Assembly: GCA_947628695.1 (NCBI GenBank)
Contig: CANRAV010000016.1
Span: forward strand, 1 to 53,198
Length of the DNA: 53,198 nucleotides
DNA from: an uncultured Clostridia bacterium
Lineage (GTDB): Bacteria > Bacillota > Clostridia > Oscillospirales > CAG-382
Direction: 5' to 3'
The notes under the pieces were generated by a model, which searched no databases, had not been told where the DNA came from, and saw only the letters and a list, made by a program, of their open reading frames with translations. Shown here in pieces: positions 25,364-36,333 of this stretch (position 1 is its first letter; each line of letters begins with the position of its first letter). The translations under genes and the position numbers were made by a program.

Positions 25364-26467
25364 ATGCTTGCAGAGAGACTGAAGCTTGTAAATTTCCGCA
25401 ACAACGAGTACAGCGAGATAAATTTCACCGACGGGGTCAACGTCATATACGGCGAGAACGCCGCCGGCAAGACCAACATACTTGAGGCAGTGTTTTACTT
25501 TGCCGCCGGGAAGAGCTTCCGCGGCTGCAAGGACAGGGAGCTTTTGCGGTTCGGCTGCGACGCGGCTGCGGCGTTTTTGACGTTTTCCGACCGCGTCAAA
25601 AGGGCCGAAATGGGGCTTAAGCTGTACAAAAACCACCGGCGGGAGTTCCAAAAGGACGGGGTAAAGGTGACGAAGCTGTCGGAGTATCTCGGCGCCTTCC
25701 GCGCCGTCGTCTTCACGCCCGACCACCTGTCGCTTATCAAGGGTCAGCCGGAGAACAGAAGGCGCTTTGCAGACCTTGCCATATGCCAAAGCTATCCGCG
25801 CTATGCGAGCTATTTAAGCGAGTACAACCGCATTCTGGCGCAGAAGAACGCACTGCTTAAAAGCGAGGCGACCGACGCGTACAAGTACGACATGCTTGCC
25901 GTTTACAACGAGAAGGCGTCGTTCTCGGCGGGTGCGATAAGCTTCAACCGGAGACGGTTTTTAAAGCAGCTTTCCGCAGTCGCCGCAGAGGAGCACGGGG
26001 AAATAAGCGGCGGAGGCGAGGCGCTTATCATTCGCTACGCCGGCTGTACGGAGGAGGAGCACGAAAGCGCGGAGGAGGCAAGGAAGGCCATGCTTGCGTA
26101 TTTGAACTCCAAGGCGGAGGCGGAGGTGACGCACAGGATGTGTCTTTTCGGCGTGCACAGGGACGACTTTTCCGTCTTTTTGAACGGGAAGAACGCGCGC
26201 TATTACGCCTCTCAGGGGCAGCAGCGGAGCGCGGTTTTGGCGCTTAAGCTTGCGGAGGGGGAAATGTCGAAGCGCGCCACGGGCGAGTACCCGGTGTTTC
26301 TGTTTGACGACATTTTGAGCGAGCTGGACGCATACCGGCGCGAAATAGTGCTTAAAAAGACCGCCGGAAGGCAGGTCATTATCACCGGCTGCGAGACCGA
26401 TTTTTTCGAGGGCGCGAATGTGGAAAACCGCCTCTGTGTGAAAGACGGGAAAATAGGGAACCGATAA
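25364..26467 (+). CDS. recF: DNA repair protein RecF
   Basis: 367 residues, normal size. LKLVNFRNNEY at the start, Walker A GENAAGKTN (about 31-39), GQPENRRRFAD, the SMC-like signature ASQGQQRSAVLALKLAE and Walker B FLFDDILSELD. RecF loads RecA at gaps with RecO and RecR. No S4-domain YaaA gene lies between dnaN and recF, unlike in many Bacillota. Confidence 0.95.
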   Translation: MLAERLKLVNFRNNEYSEINFTDGVNVIYGENAAGKTNILEAVFYFAAGKSFRGCKDRELLRFGCDAAAAFLTFSDRVKRAEMGLKLYKNHRREFQKDGVKVTKLSEYLGAFRAVVFTPDHLSLIKGQPENRRRFADLAICQSYPRYASYLSEYNRILAQKNALLKSEATDAYKYDMLAVYNEKASFSAGAISFNRRRFLKQLSAVAAEEHGEISGGGEALIIRYAGCTEEEHESAEEARKAMLAYLNSKAEAEVTHRMCLFGVHRDDFSVFLNGKNARYYASQGQQRSAVLALKLAEGEMSKRATGEYPVFLFDDILSELDAYRREIVLKKTAGRQVIITGCETDFFEGANVENRLCVKDGKIGNR

Positions 26468-26545
26468 AGCTTCGCTTTAAGTGAAGAGGTAAGAGTGAAG
26501 AAGTGCGGATGAAAAAGCTACGCTTTTTCTGCATTATATTGTATA
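26466..26545 (+). repeat. R2 repeat copy d with terminator-like hairpin after recF
   Basis: AAAGC/GCTTT hairpin at the recF stop, then AGTGAAGAGGTAAGAGTG, AAGAAGTGCGG and GAAAAAGC/GCTTTTTC (26511-26529) with loop TAC and a T-rich tail. The second hairpin could end recF transcription. Confidence 0.6.
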
Positions 26546-26563
26546 TTGCTTAATCTGAACCGG

Positions 26564-26760
26564 GGCTTCATACGTGCGGCCGACCTAAACACGGCGCCGG
26601 CGCGGCCTGCGTTGGCGGCTCGGGATTCCAAAGGGCTGTGCCCTTTGGGTCTAAAAAGCTATTGTTTTAAAAAAGCCTTAAATAGAGAGCCCCTGAAGGG
26701 ACCGAGTCCCTTCAAAAATACCCCGGACGGGCGCAAGCCCGGCCATAATAAACGAAAATA
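26564..26760 (+). repeat. Dispersed three-hairpin repeat, copy D
   Basis: Starts CTTCATACGTGCGG and includes GCGCGGCCTGCGTTGGCGG, the CCAAAGGG/CCCTTTGG dyad, GAAGGGAC/GTCCCTTC and GGACGGGC/GCCCGGCC (26725-26744). This is the exception to the usual placement: its hairpin end faces the start of the downstream plus-strand gene, not a stop codon. Confidence 0.85.
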
Positions 26761-26787
26761 AAAAAACAAAAAAGGCAAGCAAACAAG

Positions 26788-28961
<2,174 letters not shown>

Positions 28962-28973
28962 GGGGAGAAAACG

Positions 28974-31487
28974 ATGGCAAACAACGACAATTTCGAGAAC
29001 GAAGAGAACGAGTACAAAAGTCACGAAGAGCAGAGGATTATAAACGTCGATATAAAGGAAGAGGTCAAAACCGCTTACATCGACTATTCGATGTCGGTCA
29101 TAGTGGGCAGGGCGCTTCCCGACGTGCGCGACGGGCTTAAGCCCGTACACCGGCGCATACTTTACGCCATGAACGAGGATCACCTCACCTACGACGGCGA
29201 CACGAGGAAAAGCGCAACCACCGTGGGCAACGTGCTCGGCCGCTACCACCCGCACGGCGACGCTGCGGTTTACGACTCTATGGTGCGCCTTGCGCAGCCG
29301 TTTTCGCTTCGCTACCCGCTTGTTTACGGGCAGGGCAACTTCGGCACCATGGACGGCGACAAGGCCGCTGCCTACCGTTACACCGAAAGCAAGCTTGAAA
29401 AAATCGCAAACCTTATGCTTGCGGACATCGACAAAGAGGTTGTGGACTTTATGCCCAACTTCGACAACACGCGGAAGGAGCCGGTCGTCCTCCCGTGCCG
29501 CTTCCCCAATCTGCTGGTAAACGGCACCATCGGCATAGCCGTAGGCATGGCGACAAACATCCCGCCGCACAACATGGGCGAGGTGGTTGACGCGCTTTGC
29601 CACCTTATAGACAACCCGGACTGCTCGATTCCCGACCTTTTGCAGTTCATAAAGGGGCCGGACTTCCCCACAGCAGGCACGCTTTACGGCCTTGCGGGCG
29701 TTTACGAGGCGTATATGACCGGCAGGGGCAGGGCGAAGATACGCGCCGCTGCGCACTTTGAGGAGAAGCACGGCAGGGAAAGCATAGTGGTTACGGAGGT
29801 TCCGTACCAGGTGAACCGCTCCATGCTGCTTGCAAGCCTTGCGGATATTGTAAAATCGAAGCGCATAGAGGGCATAAGCGACATACGCAACGAGTCGGAC
29901 AAGAGAAAGGGCACGAGGATAGTCATAGACCTGAAAAAGGATGCGAACGGCCAGGTTATCCTCAACAACCTTTACAAAATGACTCAGATGCAGGACACCA
30001 TGCCCATAAACATGCTGGCGCTTGTGAACGGCGAGCCGAAGACGCTTAACTTAAAAGAGCTGCTTGTTCACTACCTGAGGCACCAGGAGGACGTGATAAC
30101 CCGCCGCACGAAGTTCGAGCTTACGAAGGCGGAGAGACAGGCGCACATCTACGAGGGCTACAAGACAGCGCTTGACCACATAGACGAGATAATAAAGCTT
30201 ATCAGGGAAAGCGCCTCCGTTGCGGACGCAAAGCAGTCGCTTATGGAGCGCTTCGCTTTAAGCGACGTGCAGGCGCAGGCCATTGTGGAGATGCAGCTTG
30301 GCAGGCTTTCCGGCTTGGAAAGGCAGAAGATAGAGGACACGCTTGCCTCCCTTTACAAGCAGATTGCGGAATACAAGGCCATTCTCGCGGACGAGTCGAA
30401 GATAACCGCGATAATAAAGGCAGACCTCTTGGACGTAAAGGAGAAGTTCGGCGACGAAAGGCGCACGCGCATAGAGGCCGTTGACAACGAGATAATGGAC
30501 GAGGACCTTATAGAGCGCGTGAACAGCGTCGTAACCGTCACGCACGGCGGGTACATAAAGCGCCTGCCGGCGGACACCTACCAATCGCAGCGCAGGGGCG
30601 GCAAGGGGCTTACCGGCATGACCACGAAGGAAGAGGACTTTGTGGAGCAGGTCATCGTCTCGGACAGCCACTCGTTCCTTTTGATGTTCTCCAACCACGG
30701 CAGGGTCTACAGGAAGAAGTGCTACGAGATACCGGAGTCAAGCCGTACCGCAAAAGGCACGCACCTTGCAAACGTGCTGTCGCTTGCCGAGGGCGAGAAG
30801 ATAACCTCAATAATCCCGGTTACGGACTTTTCGGAGGACAACTACCTTATACTTATAACAAAGCTCGGCGTTATAAAGAGGATAAACCTTTCGGAGTACA
30901 ACACTCGCCGCACGGGCGGCCTGTTTGCCGTGAATCTGGACGAGGGCGACGAGCTTTGGTTTGTGCTTAAGACCGGCGGCAGCGACCAAATAGTGGTCGG
31001 CACCAACGGCGGCAACGGCATAAGGTTTAAGGAGACGGACGCGCGCAGCATGGGCAGGCAGGCGCGCGGCGTCAAGTGCATGACGCTTGAGGAGGGCGAC
31101 TTTATCGTCGGCGCCTGCGTCATAACCGAGGACAGCATTAAAAACGGCGCAAAGCTTATCACCGTGACGGAAAACGGCTTCGGCAAGCGCTGCGACATAG
31201 AGGAGTTTAAGGTACAAGCCCGCGGCGGCAAGGGCATATGCTGCCACAAGCTTTCGGAAAAGACCGGCAACCTCGCAGGCATATCGGTTGTAAACCCGGG
31301 CGACGACGTGATGCTTATCACCGACAGCGGCATCGTCATACGCTTCAGCGCGGACGAGATACCGGTTTACGGCAGGGCAACCGGCGGCGTTATAGTGATG
31401 CGCACCGGCACCGACGCGCGCATTATAGGCTTTGCGGCAGTAAAACCCGAGGCAGAGGACGACGAAGGCGAAAACACGGAGGAGTAA
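28974..31487 (+). CDS. gyrA: DNA gyrase subunit A
   Basis: 837 residues. The catalytic tyrosine is in AAAYRYTE. The quinolone region reads [17 protein letters not shown], so the position of E. coli Ser83 is alanine (codon 29262-29264) while Asp87 is kept. The C-terminal pinwheel carries the GyrA box QRRGGKG, confirming gyrase over topoisomerase IV. It ends in an acidic tail. GGGGAG precedes the ATG. Confidence 0.97.
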   Translation: MANNDNFENEENEYKSHEEQRIINVDIKEEVKTAYIDYSMSVIVGRALPDVRDGLKPVHRRILYAMNEDHLTYDGDTRKSATTVGNVLGRYHPHGDAAVYDSMVRLAQPFSLRYPLVYGQGNFGTMDGDKAAAYRYTESKLEKIANLMLADIDKEVVDFMPNFDNTRKEPVVLPCRFPNLLVNGTIGIAVGMATNIPPHNMGEVVDALCHLIDNPDCSIPDLLQFIKGPDFPTAGTLYGLAGVYEAYMTGRGRAKIRAAAHFEEKHGRESIVVTEVPYQVNRSMLLASLADIVKSKRIEGISDIRNESDKRKGTRIVIDLKKDANGQVILNNLYKMTQMQDTMPINMLALVNGEPKTLNLKELLVHYLRHQEDVITRRTKFELTKAERQAHIYEGYKTALDHIDEIIKLIRESASVADAKQSLMERFALSDVQAQAIVEMQLGRLSGLERQKIEDTLASLYKQIAEYKAILADESKITAIIKADLLDVKEKFGDERRTRIEAVDNEIMDEDLIERVNSVVTVTHGGYIKRLPADTYQSQRRGGKGLTGMTTKEEDFVEQVIVSDSHSFLLMFSNHGRVYRKKCYEIPESSRTAKGTHLANVLSLAEGEKITSIIPVTDFSEDNYLILITKLGVIKRINLSEYNTRRTGGLFAVNLDEGDELWFVLKTGGSDQIVVGTNGGNGIRFKETDARSMGRQARGVKCMTLEEGDFIVGACVITEDSIKNGAKLITVTENGFGKRCDIEEFKVQARGGKGICCHKLSEKTGNLAGISVVNPGDDVMLITDSGIVIRFSADEIPVYGRATGGVIVMRTGTDARIIGFAAVKPEAEDDEGENTEE

Positions 31488-31491
31488 GCAC

Positions 31492-32043
31492 ATGGCTGTA
31501 AAGACGTTTGTATTTGAAAACACAAAGGACAAGGAGAAAAGGCACGCGCAGGTTCAGTCCGCGCTTAGGCAGTACACCGGCGTCGACAGCGCCGAGGTGC
31601 TTTACACCGGCAGGGGCAAGCCCTATATAAAGGGGCTGCCCGAGGAAATGTATGTAAGCGTTACCACCGCCGACGAGGTCATGGTGGTCGTGTTCTCCGG
31701 CAAGCCCGTCGGCGTCGACGGCGAGCATATGGCGCGCTTCGAGAACGACACTCGCCGCAAGAAGCCGGACTATATCGGGCTGGCAGAGCGCTTCTTCTCC
31801 CCCGACGAGGTGGAGTGCGTGCGCGACGCCGACGTCGAGGCCGAACGCTTCGCCGAGATCTGGGTGCGCAAGGAGGCATACGTCAAGTACACCGGCAAGG
31901 GGCTGTCCGACTTCTCCAATTTCAGCGTCACCGACGGCATCAAGTTCTACAACAAGGTGAACGGCGTCCCCGTCAAAAAGCTTAACGTCCCCTTCCCGGG
32001 GAGTGGGGAGTATTTATTTATGATCGCAGGGGAGGACGAGTAG
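31492..32043 (+). CDS. 4'-phosphopantetheinyl transferase, Sfp type
   Basis: 183 residues. The magnesium- and CoA-binding motifs of the Sfp superfamily are visible: GVDGEH (about 77-82) and FAEIWVRKEAYVKYTGKGL (about 123-141). The enzyme would move phosphopantetheine from CoA to a carrier protein. It lies four bases after gyrA and seems co-transcribed with it. The carrier (fatty-acid ACP or secondary metabolism) cannot be told, as no synthase is nearby. Confidence 0.85.
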   Translation: MAVKTFVFENTKDKEKRHAQVQSALRQYTGVDSAEVLYTGRGKPYIKGLPEEMYVSVTTADEVMVVVFSGKPVGVDGEHMARFENDTRRKKPDYIGLAERFFSPDEVECVRDADVEAERFAEIWVRKEAYVKYTGKGLSDFSNFSVTDGIKFYNKVNGVPVKKLNVPFPGSGEYLFMIAGEDE

Positions 32044-32047
32044 ATTT

Positions 32048-32082
32048 CCCCCAAAAATCTGACGATTTTCGGGGGTACCCCC
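32048..32082. other. Overlapping hairpins after the PPTase gene
   Basis: CCCCCAAAAATC/GATTTTCGGGGG (32048-32059 and 32064-32075) forms a long stem with one mismatch. Its 3' arm is also half of the palindrome GGGGGTACCCCC (32071-32082), so the two structures exclude one another. Confidence 0.55.
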
Positions 32083-32099
32083 GATATAGCTAATAGGTT

Positions 32100-32140
32100 G
32101 GCTCTTGGAAAAGCACGGCTTTTCCAAGAGCCTTCGGTTT
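32100..32140 (+). terminator. Strong hairpin, likely terminator of gyrA-PPTase
   Basis: Fifteen perfect base pairs, GGCTCTTGGAAAAGC (32100-32114) with GCTTTTCCAAGAGCC (32118-32132), loop ACG, then TTCGGTTTATTAT. The T tract is imperfect. Confidence 0.65.
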
Positions 32141-32146
32141 ATTATA

Positions 32147-32255
32147 GATTCCCGTTCACTCGCGTCTCGCGCCTTGCCCCCGCCCGCGGGGCGGAGTCAA
32201 GGCACTCGCGGGAATCCAAGGAGAATTTTCCGCGGTACGTGCCCGCGGAAAATTC
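32147..32255. repeat. Two further large hairpins
   Basis: The first runs from GATTCCCG to CGGGAATC (32147-32216), with inner pairs GCCTTG/CAAGGC and CCCCGC/GCGGGG. The second is a perfect 13-bp stem GAATTTTCCGCGG (32223-32235) with CCGCGGAAAATTC (32243-32255). Together with the hairpins upstream they fill the spacer in tandem; no reading frame explains them. Confidence 0.55.
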
Positions 32256-32286
32256 GATATTGATTGTATGCTCGCTTCGCTCGCGG

Positions 32287-32376
32287 GCAAAGGCCCAAAG
32301 GGCACAGCCCTTTGGAAACCCGTGCTGGCAACGCAGGCTGCGTCTTAGCGATGTACACGCCGGCCGCACGTATGGT
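32287..32376 (-). repeat. Dispersed repeat, partial copy E
   Basis: Reverse orientation and only the distal half: CCCAAAGGG/CCCTTTGG dyad, CTGGCAACGCAGGCTGCG, CCGCACGTATGG. The usual GGACGGGC and GAAGGGAC modules are replaced by unrelated hairpins upstream. Confidence 0.75.
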
Positions 32377-32471
32377 GCGCGGCATCAGTTAAACGAAGGC
32401 TTTCCTGTCGTTTAGTGTTAAAATTTAGAAATTATTCGTGCATTTTAGTGTAAAAATCCGCCGAAAAAGGC

Positions 32472-32500
32472 TTGATTTTTACACGAATGTCTGTTATACT
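32472..32500 (+). promoter_or_regulatory. Promoter of the DUF4143 ATPase gene
   Basis: TTGATT (32472-32477), 17-bp spacer, TATACT (32495-32500), 28 bp before the ATG. Confidence 0.65.
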
Positions 32501-32528
32501 GTGCTTGTCCTTAAAAAGGGGGGCTTTT

Positions 32529-33824
32529 ATGTACAGGAAAATTACGGCGTCCTTGGAGGCGTGGAAGGAAAGCGCCCACCGCAAGCCGCTTATACTTCAG
32601 GGCGCAAGGCAGGTCGGCAAGACCTATTCCGTTTTGGAGTTTGGCCGCACCCGTTACGAAAACGTGGCGTATTTTAACTTTGAAACAAACCCGCGCCTTG
32701 CGGAGACCTTTGAAGAAAGCTTAAGTCCTTCGTATCTCTTGCCGGTGCTGTCGCACATAGCCGGGCAGACGGTTGTGAAGGAAAAGACGCTTGTCGTGTT
32801 TGACGAGGTGCAGCTTTGCGAGCGCGCGCTTACTTCGCTTAAGTATTTTTGCGAGGAGGCACCGGATTACCACATAATCGCCTTGGGCAGCCTTCTCGGC
32901 GTTGCGGTGAACCGCGAAAGGTTCTCTTTCCCCGTGGGTAAGGTCGATATGCTTACGCTTTACCCCATGGATTTGGAGGAATTTATGCTGGCTGCCGGCG
33001 AAGAGGCTTTGGTAAAGCAGATAAAAAGCTGCTTTGCGGACGGCACGCCCATGCCCTCCGCCCTGCACGACGCGGCAATGGCGCTTTACCGCCGGTACCT
33101 TGCGGTTGGCGGTATGCCGGAATGCGTTATGCAGTTTGTTCAGACCGGGGACTTTATTCTTGTGCGGCACACGCAGGACACGATTCTTGCAAGCTACCTC
33201 AATGACATGAGCAAGTACAACAGCTTAAACGAGATAAAAAAAACTCGGCTTGCCTATGACAGCATTACCGTGCAGCTCTCCAAAAAGAACAAGCGCTTTC
33301 AGTACAAGCTTATAAAAACGGGCGGACGTGCGGCGGAATTTGAAAACGCCATAGAGTGGCTGCGGCTTACGGGAATAGTGTCGCAGGTGTTCAGGGTGGA
33401 GCAGGCGCAAAAGCCGCTGGAAAACTACCGCGACATAGACAGCTTTAAAATTTACGTGTCCGACACGGGTTTGCTTGTCGCGAAAAAGGACCTTGCGGCG
33501 GGCGATATACTGTACGCGTCGGAGGAGCTTAACGATTTCAAGGGCGCTCTTGCGGAAAACTATGTAAACGCGCAGCTGACGGCGAACGGGTACAGGACGT
33601 ATTACTGGGCGTCGGAGCGCGGAGCGGAGGTGGATTTTGTCATTCAGCGGGAGGGTAAGCTTATTCCCATAGAGGTAAAGTCCGCAGACAACACAAAGGC
33701 GAAAAGCCTTGCTATTTACATGGATGCCTATAAGCCCGCCTATGCCATAAAGCTTTCGGCAAAGAACTTTGCCTTTGAAGGCGGCAAGAAGACAATTCCG
33801 CTTTACGCAGCGTTTTGTATATAA
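32529..33824 (+). CDS. AAA_14 / DUF4143 family ATPase
   Basis: 431 residues. Walker A GARQVGKTYSV (about 27-37), Walker B LVVFDEVQ (about 87-94), sensor-like IALGSLLGV, then a DUF4143 region and a C-terminal restriction-nuclease-like fold (GAEVDFVI ... PIEVKSA). Such proteins are frequent in gut bacteria; their role is unknown, with mobile-element or defence links suggested by context elsewhere. The start at 32529 follows a run of Gs and leaves the promoter outside the gene. Flanked by dispersed repeats on both sides, so it may be an acquired cassette. Confidence 0.85.
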   Translation: MYRKITASLEAWKESAHRKPLILQGARQVGKTYSVLEFGRTRYENVAYFNFETNPRLAETFEESLSPSYLLPVLSHIAGQTVVKEKTLVVFDEVQLCERALTSLKYFCEEAPDYHIIALGSLLGVAVNRERFSFPVGKVDMLTLYPMDLEEFMLAAGEEALVKQIKSCFADGTPMPSALHDAAMALYRRYLAVGGMPECVMQFVQTGDFILVRHTQDTILASYLNDMSKYNSLNEIKKTRLAYDSITVQLSKKNKRFQYKLIKTGGRAAEFENAIEWLRLTGIVSQVFRVEQAQKPLENYRDIDSFKIYVSDTGLLVAKKDLAAGDILYASEELNDFKGALAENYVNAQLTANGYRTYYWASERGAEVDFVIQREGKLIPIEVKSADNTKAKSLAIYMDAYKPAYAIKLSAKNFAFEGGKKTIPLYAAFCI

Positions 33825-33835
33825 AACCGCGCCGG

Positions 33836-34024
33836 CGTTTCATACGTGCGACCGGCCTAAACCTATCTGCGGCGCGGCCTGCGTTGGCGGCTCGGGTTTC
33901 CAAAGGGCGACTGCCCTTTGGCTCTAAAAAGCTTTATTATTTGAAAAGCCTTAATTAGAGAGCCATGAGGGGACAAAAGTCCCCTCATATAAAAGCAGGA
34001 CGGGCCGAGGCCCGTCCGTAAAAA
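33836..34024 (+). repeat. Dispersed three-hairpin repeat, copy F
   Basis: Starts GTTTCATACGTGCGACC and includes GCGCGGCCTGCGTTGGCGG, CCAAAGGG.. CCCTTTGG, GAGGGGAC/GTCCCCTC and GGACGGGCC/GGCCCGTCC (33998-34017). The last dyad is 29 bp beyond the stop of minus-strand cotJC. Confidence 0.9.
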
Positions 34025-34045
34025 AATGATAATAAACCCAAAAAA

Positions 34046-34648
34046 TCACTTAACAGCGTCGTACTCGGGGTTATAGGCGTAGAAGTTCTTGCTGTCGAGG
34101 TGGTCGCGGATGATGCGCATGCCCTCGCCGAAGCGCTGGAAGTGTACGATTTCGCGCTGGCGCAGGAACTTTATCGGGTCGCGCACGTCGGGGTCGTCGA
34201 CGAAGCGCAGGATGTTGTCGTATGTCTTGCGTGCTTTTTGTTCTGCGCCGAGATCCTCGCTGATGTCGGCGATGGCGTCGCCGGTGCTTTGGAAGGTATA
34301 GGCGTCCCACGGTACGCCTGCGGCGGAAACGGGGTAGATACCGGTTGTGTGGTCGACGAAATAGGCGTCGAAGCCGCCTTCCTTGATCTGCTCCGGGGTA
34401 AGTCCGCGCGTCAGCTGGTAGATAATGGCGGAGATCATCTCCATATGCGCAAGCTCCTCGGTGCCGACGTCGGTCAGTATGCCGATGACTTCTTTATACG
34501 GCATGGAATAGCGCTGGTTGAGGTAGCGCATGGAAGCGCCAAGCTCGCCGTCGGGGCCTCCGAGCTGGGTTATGATAAGCTTTGCAAGGGCTGCGTCGGG
34601 CTTTTTGATGTTTACGGGGTATTGAAGCTTTTTGTCGTATATCCACAT
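34046..34648 (-). CDS. cotJC: Spore coat manganese catalase-like protein CotJC
   Basis: 200 residues of the manganese catalase fold. Metal-ligand regions are visible in GELGASMRYLNQRY and GTEELAHMEMISAI (glutamate-histidine pair), and in AEQKARKTYD and REIVHFQRF. CotJC is assembled in the spore coat with CotJA and probably detoxifies peroxide. Last gene of cotJABC, five bases after cotJB. Confidence 0.92.
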   Translation of the reverse strand: MWIYDKKLQYPVNIKKPDAALAKLIITQLGGPDGELGASMRYLNQRYSMPYKEVIGILTDVGTEELAHMEMISAIIYQLTRGLTPEQIKEGGFDAYFVDHTTGIYPVSAAGVPWDAYTFQSTGDAIADISEDLGAEQKARKTYDNILRFVDDPDVRDPIKFLRQREIVHFQRFGEGMRIIRDHLDSKNFYAYNPEYDAVK

Positions 34649-34653
34649 GTCGG

Positions 34654-34905
34654 CTATCCCTCCCTTTTGTTCTGCCAGGGCCAGGGGCTGTCTGTCCAGC
34701 TCCAGGCGCTGCCCTCGACCTCGTAGTAGGTCAGCGGGCCGTACTGCCTGCGGTAGGCGGCCGCAAGCTCCTCGCGCTTTGCGCGCATTTTGCCGTAGTA
34801 TTCAAGGGCGCGCCTGCAGGAGGGGTGCGTGTCTAAGAACAGCGCCGTCTCGTGCATGGCGAAATCAGCCGCCATTATCTGCTTTAAAAGCTTATCTCTT
34901 TCCAT
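34654..34905 (-). CDS. cotJB: Spore coat protein CotJB
   Basis: 83 residues: MERDKLLKQIMAADFAMHE at the start, LFLDTHPSCRRALEYY in the middle and the aromatic tail YGPLTYYEVEGSAWSWTDSP, all typical of CotJB. The start at 34905 lies within the end of cotJA (14-bp overlap); the longer open frame is cotJA DNA read in another phase. Confidence 0.9.
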   Translation of the reverse strand: MERDKLLKQIMAADFAMHETALFLDTHPSCRRALEYYGKMRAKREELAAAYRRQYGPLTYYEVEGSAWSWTDSPWPWQNKREG

Positions 34906-35101
34906 TCTGCACCTGCTTTCCGCCGAGGAAGGGCTTGTCAAGTGCGGGGAAAAGCGTCCCGTTTTGCAAAGCCGCGTCCTCCGTATACAAATCTCCCCAT
35001 TCCTGAACCGGCACATACGCCATCGCGAGAGTCATTTTTTCTCCGCCGCAAAGCATCGCGGCGGCTTCTTTTTCTATATTAAAGCCTTCGACAAAGCTCA
35101 T
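34892..35101 (-). CDS. cotJA: Spore coat associated protein CotJA
   Basis: 69 residues. The family core LAMAYVPVQEWGDLYTEDAAL and GTLFPALDKPFLG is clear. It is needed for coat assembly of CotJC in Bacillus. AAAGGAG precedes the ATG. Upstream on the minus strand CATATCAT stands where a sigma-E -10 might be, but no good -35 was found, so mother-cell control is an inference from the family. Confidence 0.88.
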   Translation of the reverse strand: MSFVEGFNIEKEAAAMLCGGEKMTLAMAYVPVQEWGDLYTEDAALQNGTLFPALDKPFLGGKQVQNGKR

Positions 35102-35207
35102 GTCTGCTTCTCCTTTCGGTTGGGTTCTTTACATGATATGCACCGCAGGGCTTTGCTGCCATATGTAAAAAACAGAAAAAGAGGGGTCAAAAAAATGAAA
35201 AAAACTA

Positions 35208-35236
35208 TTGTAATACGGGAAAAAATGTATTATAAT
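35208..35236 (+). promoter_or_regulatory. Promoter of the yerC-led operon
   Basis: TTGTAA (35208-35213), 17-bp spacer, TATAAT (35231-35236), 38 bp upstream of the first gene. Confidence 0.75.
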
Positions 35237-35273
35237 CAATACAAAGCTAAGGGAAAGGGCGGGAAACGCCGAA

Positions 35274-35570
35274 ATGAACAGCGAACTTAAGAACGAAAAG
35301 ATGGAGAATCTCTTTCTGGCGTTTGCCGCTGCGAGGACGCCGGAGGAGGCGGAAAAGCTCCTTGACGACCTCTGCACCATAAGCGAGCTGCAGGCGATGA
35401 GCAATCGCCTTGCCGCCGCACGCATGCTTACCGACAGCTGCACCTTCAACGAGATATGCGAGGCCACCGGTCTGTCCACTGCTACGGTGACCAGGGTCAA
35501 TCGCGCCCTTAAATACGGCAGCGGCGGCTACAGGCTAATACTAAACAGGACAAGGGTGCGCGGAAGATGA
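35274..35570 (+). CDS. YerC/YecD family TrpR-related regulator
   Basis: 98 residues. TPEEAEKLLDDLCTISELQAM and the helix-turn-helix TFNEICEATGLSTATVTRVNRAL are characteristic of the TrpR-like YerC family. It is likely to bind DNA, target unknown. The stop overlaps the next start by ATGA. Confidence 0.88.
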   Translation: MNSELKNEKMENLFLAFAAARTPEEAEKLLDDLCTISELQAMSNRLAAARMLTDSCTFNEICEATGLSTATVTRVNRALKYGSGGYRLILNRTRVRGR

Positions 35571-36325
35571 ACACGGGCTTTTCGCTTATTGCGTCTTGCT
35601 ATGATGGGTTTAACTGCGCCGGATACCGAAAGTATCTGGCGTTTTTTAAAGCCGTTTTGGAAAAATATTCGGATATACGGGTAAAAGAGGTGCTTGACCT
35701 CGGCTGCGGCACGGGCGAGCTTACAAAGCTTTTAATGGACGAGGGCTACGACGTTGCGGCAGTGGACGGCTCGGAGGAGATGCTTTCCGTTGCGGCCGCG
35801 AAGTGCGGCGACGGGGTGCTTTTCACCTGCCAGGACATGCGTGACTTTGAGCTTTACGGCACCGTGCAGGCCACCGTGTGCAGCTTTGACTGCCTTAATT
35901 ATTTGCTTAAGGCGGAGGATTTGCGCCGCTGCTTCAGCCTGGTAAATAACTACACCGAAAAAGGCGGGCTGTTTGTGTTTGACGTCAACACGCCCTACAG
36001 GTACAAAAAGGTGTTTGCGGACAACGCCTATGTTTACGAGGACGAGGGGAGGATGCTTGTGTGGCAGAACTCCTTTAACGAAAAAAGCGGGCTTTGCGAC
36101 TTTTACCTGACGCTGTTTTCGGAGGGCAAAGACGGCGCCTACGAGCGGCGCGACACCGTGCAAAGGCAGAAGCGGCACGCTTTAAGCAGGATACGCGCGC
36201 TTCTTAAGGAGTGCGGCTTTGAGGTGACGGCGGTTTACGGCGACACGGACCTCGGCGCGCTTGCCGAGGACAGCGAGAAGGCGTACTTCGTGGCGAAAAG
36301 CGTTTCCGGCAGGGCGCAGGGATAG
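35567..36325 (+). CDS. Class I SAM-dependent methyltransferase
   Basis: 252 residues. Motif I VLDLGCGTGELTKLL (about 43-57), acidic loop VAAVDGSEEML and post-motif DMRDFEL define a Rossmann methyltransferase of the Methyltransf_25 type. C-terminal residues (LLKECGFEVTAVYGD) are common to small-molecule methyltransferases of this group. Substrate unknown. Co-translated with the YerC gene and nine bases before hslO. Confidence 0.85.
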   Translation: MNTGFSLIASCYDGFNCAGYRKYLAFFKAVLEKYSDIRVKEVLDLGCGTGELTKLLMDEGYDVAAVDGSEEMLSVAAAKCGDGVLFTCQDMRDFELYGTVQATVCSFDCLNYLLKAEDLRRCFSLVNNYTEKGGLFVFDVNTPYRYKKVFADNAYVYEDEGRMLVWQNSFNEKSGLCDFYLTLFSEGKDGAYERRDTVQRQKRHALSRIRALLKECGFEVTAVYGDTDLGALAEDSEKAYFVAKSVSGRAQG

Positions 36326-36333
36326 GAGAGACG

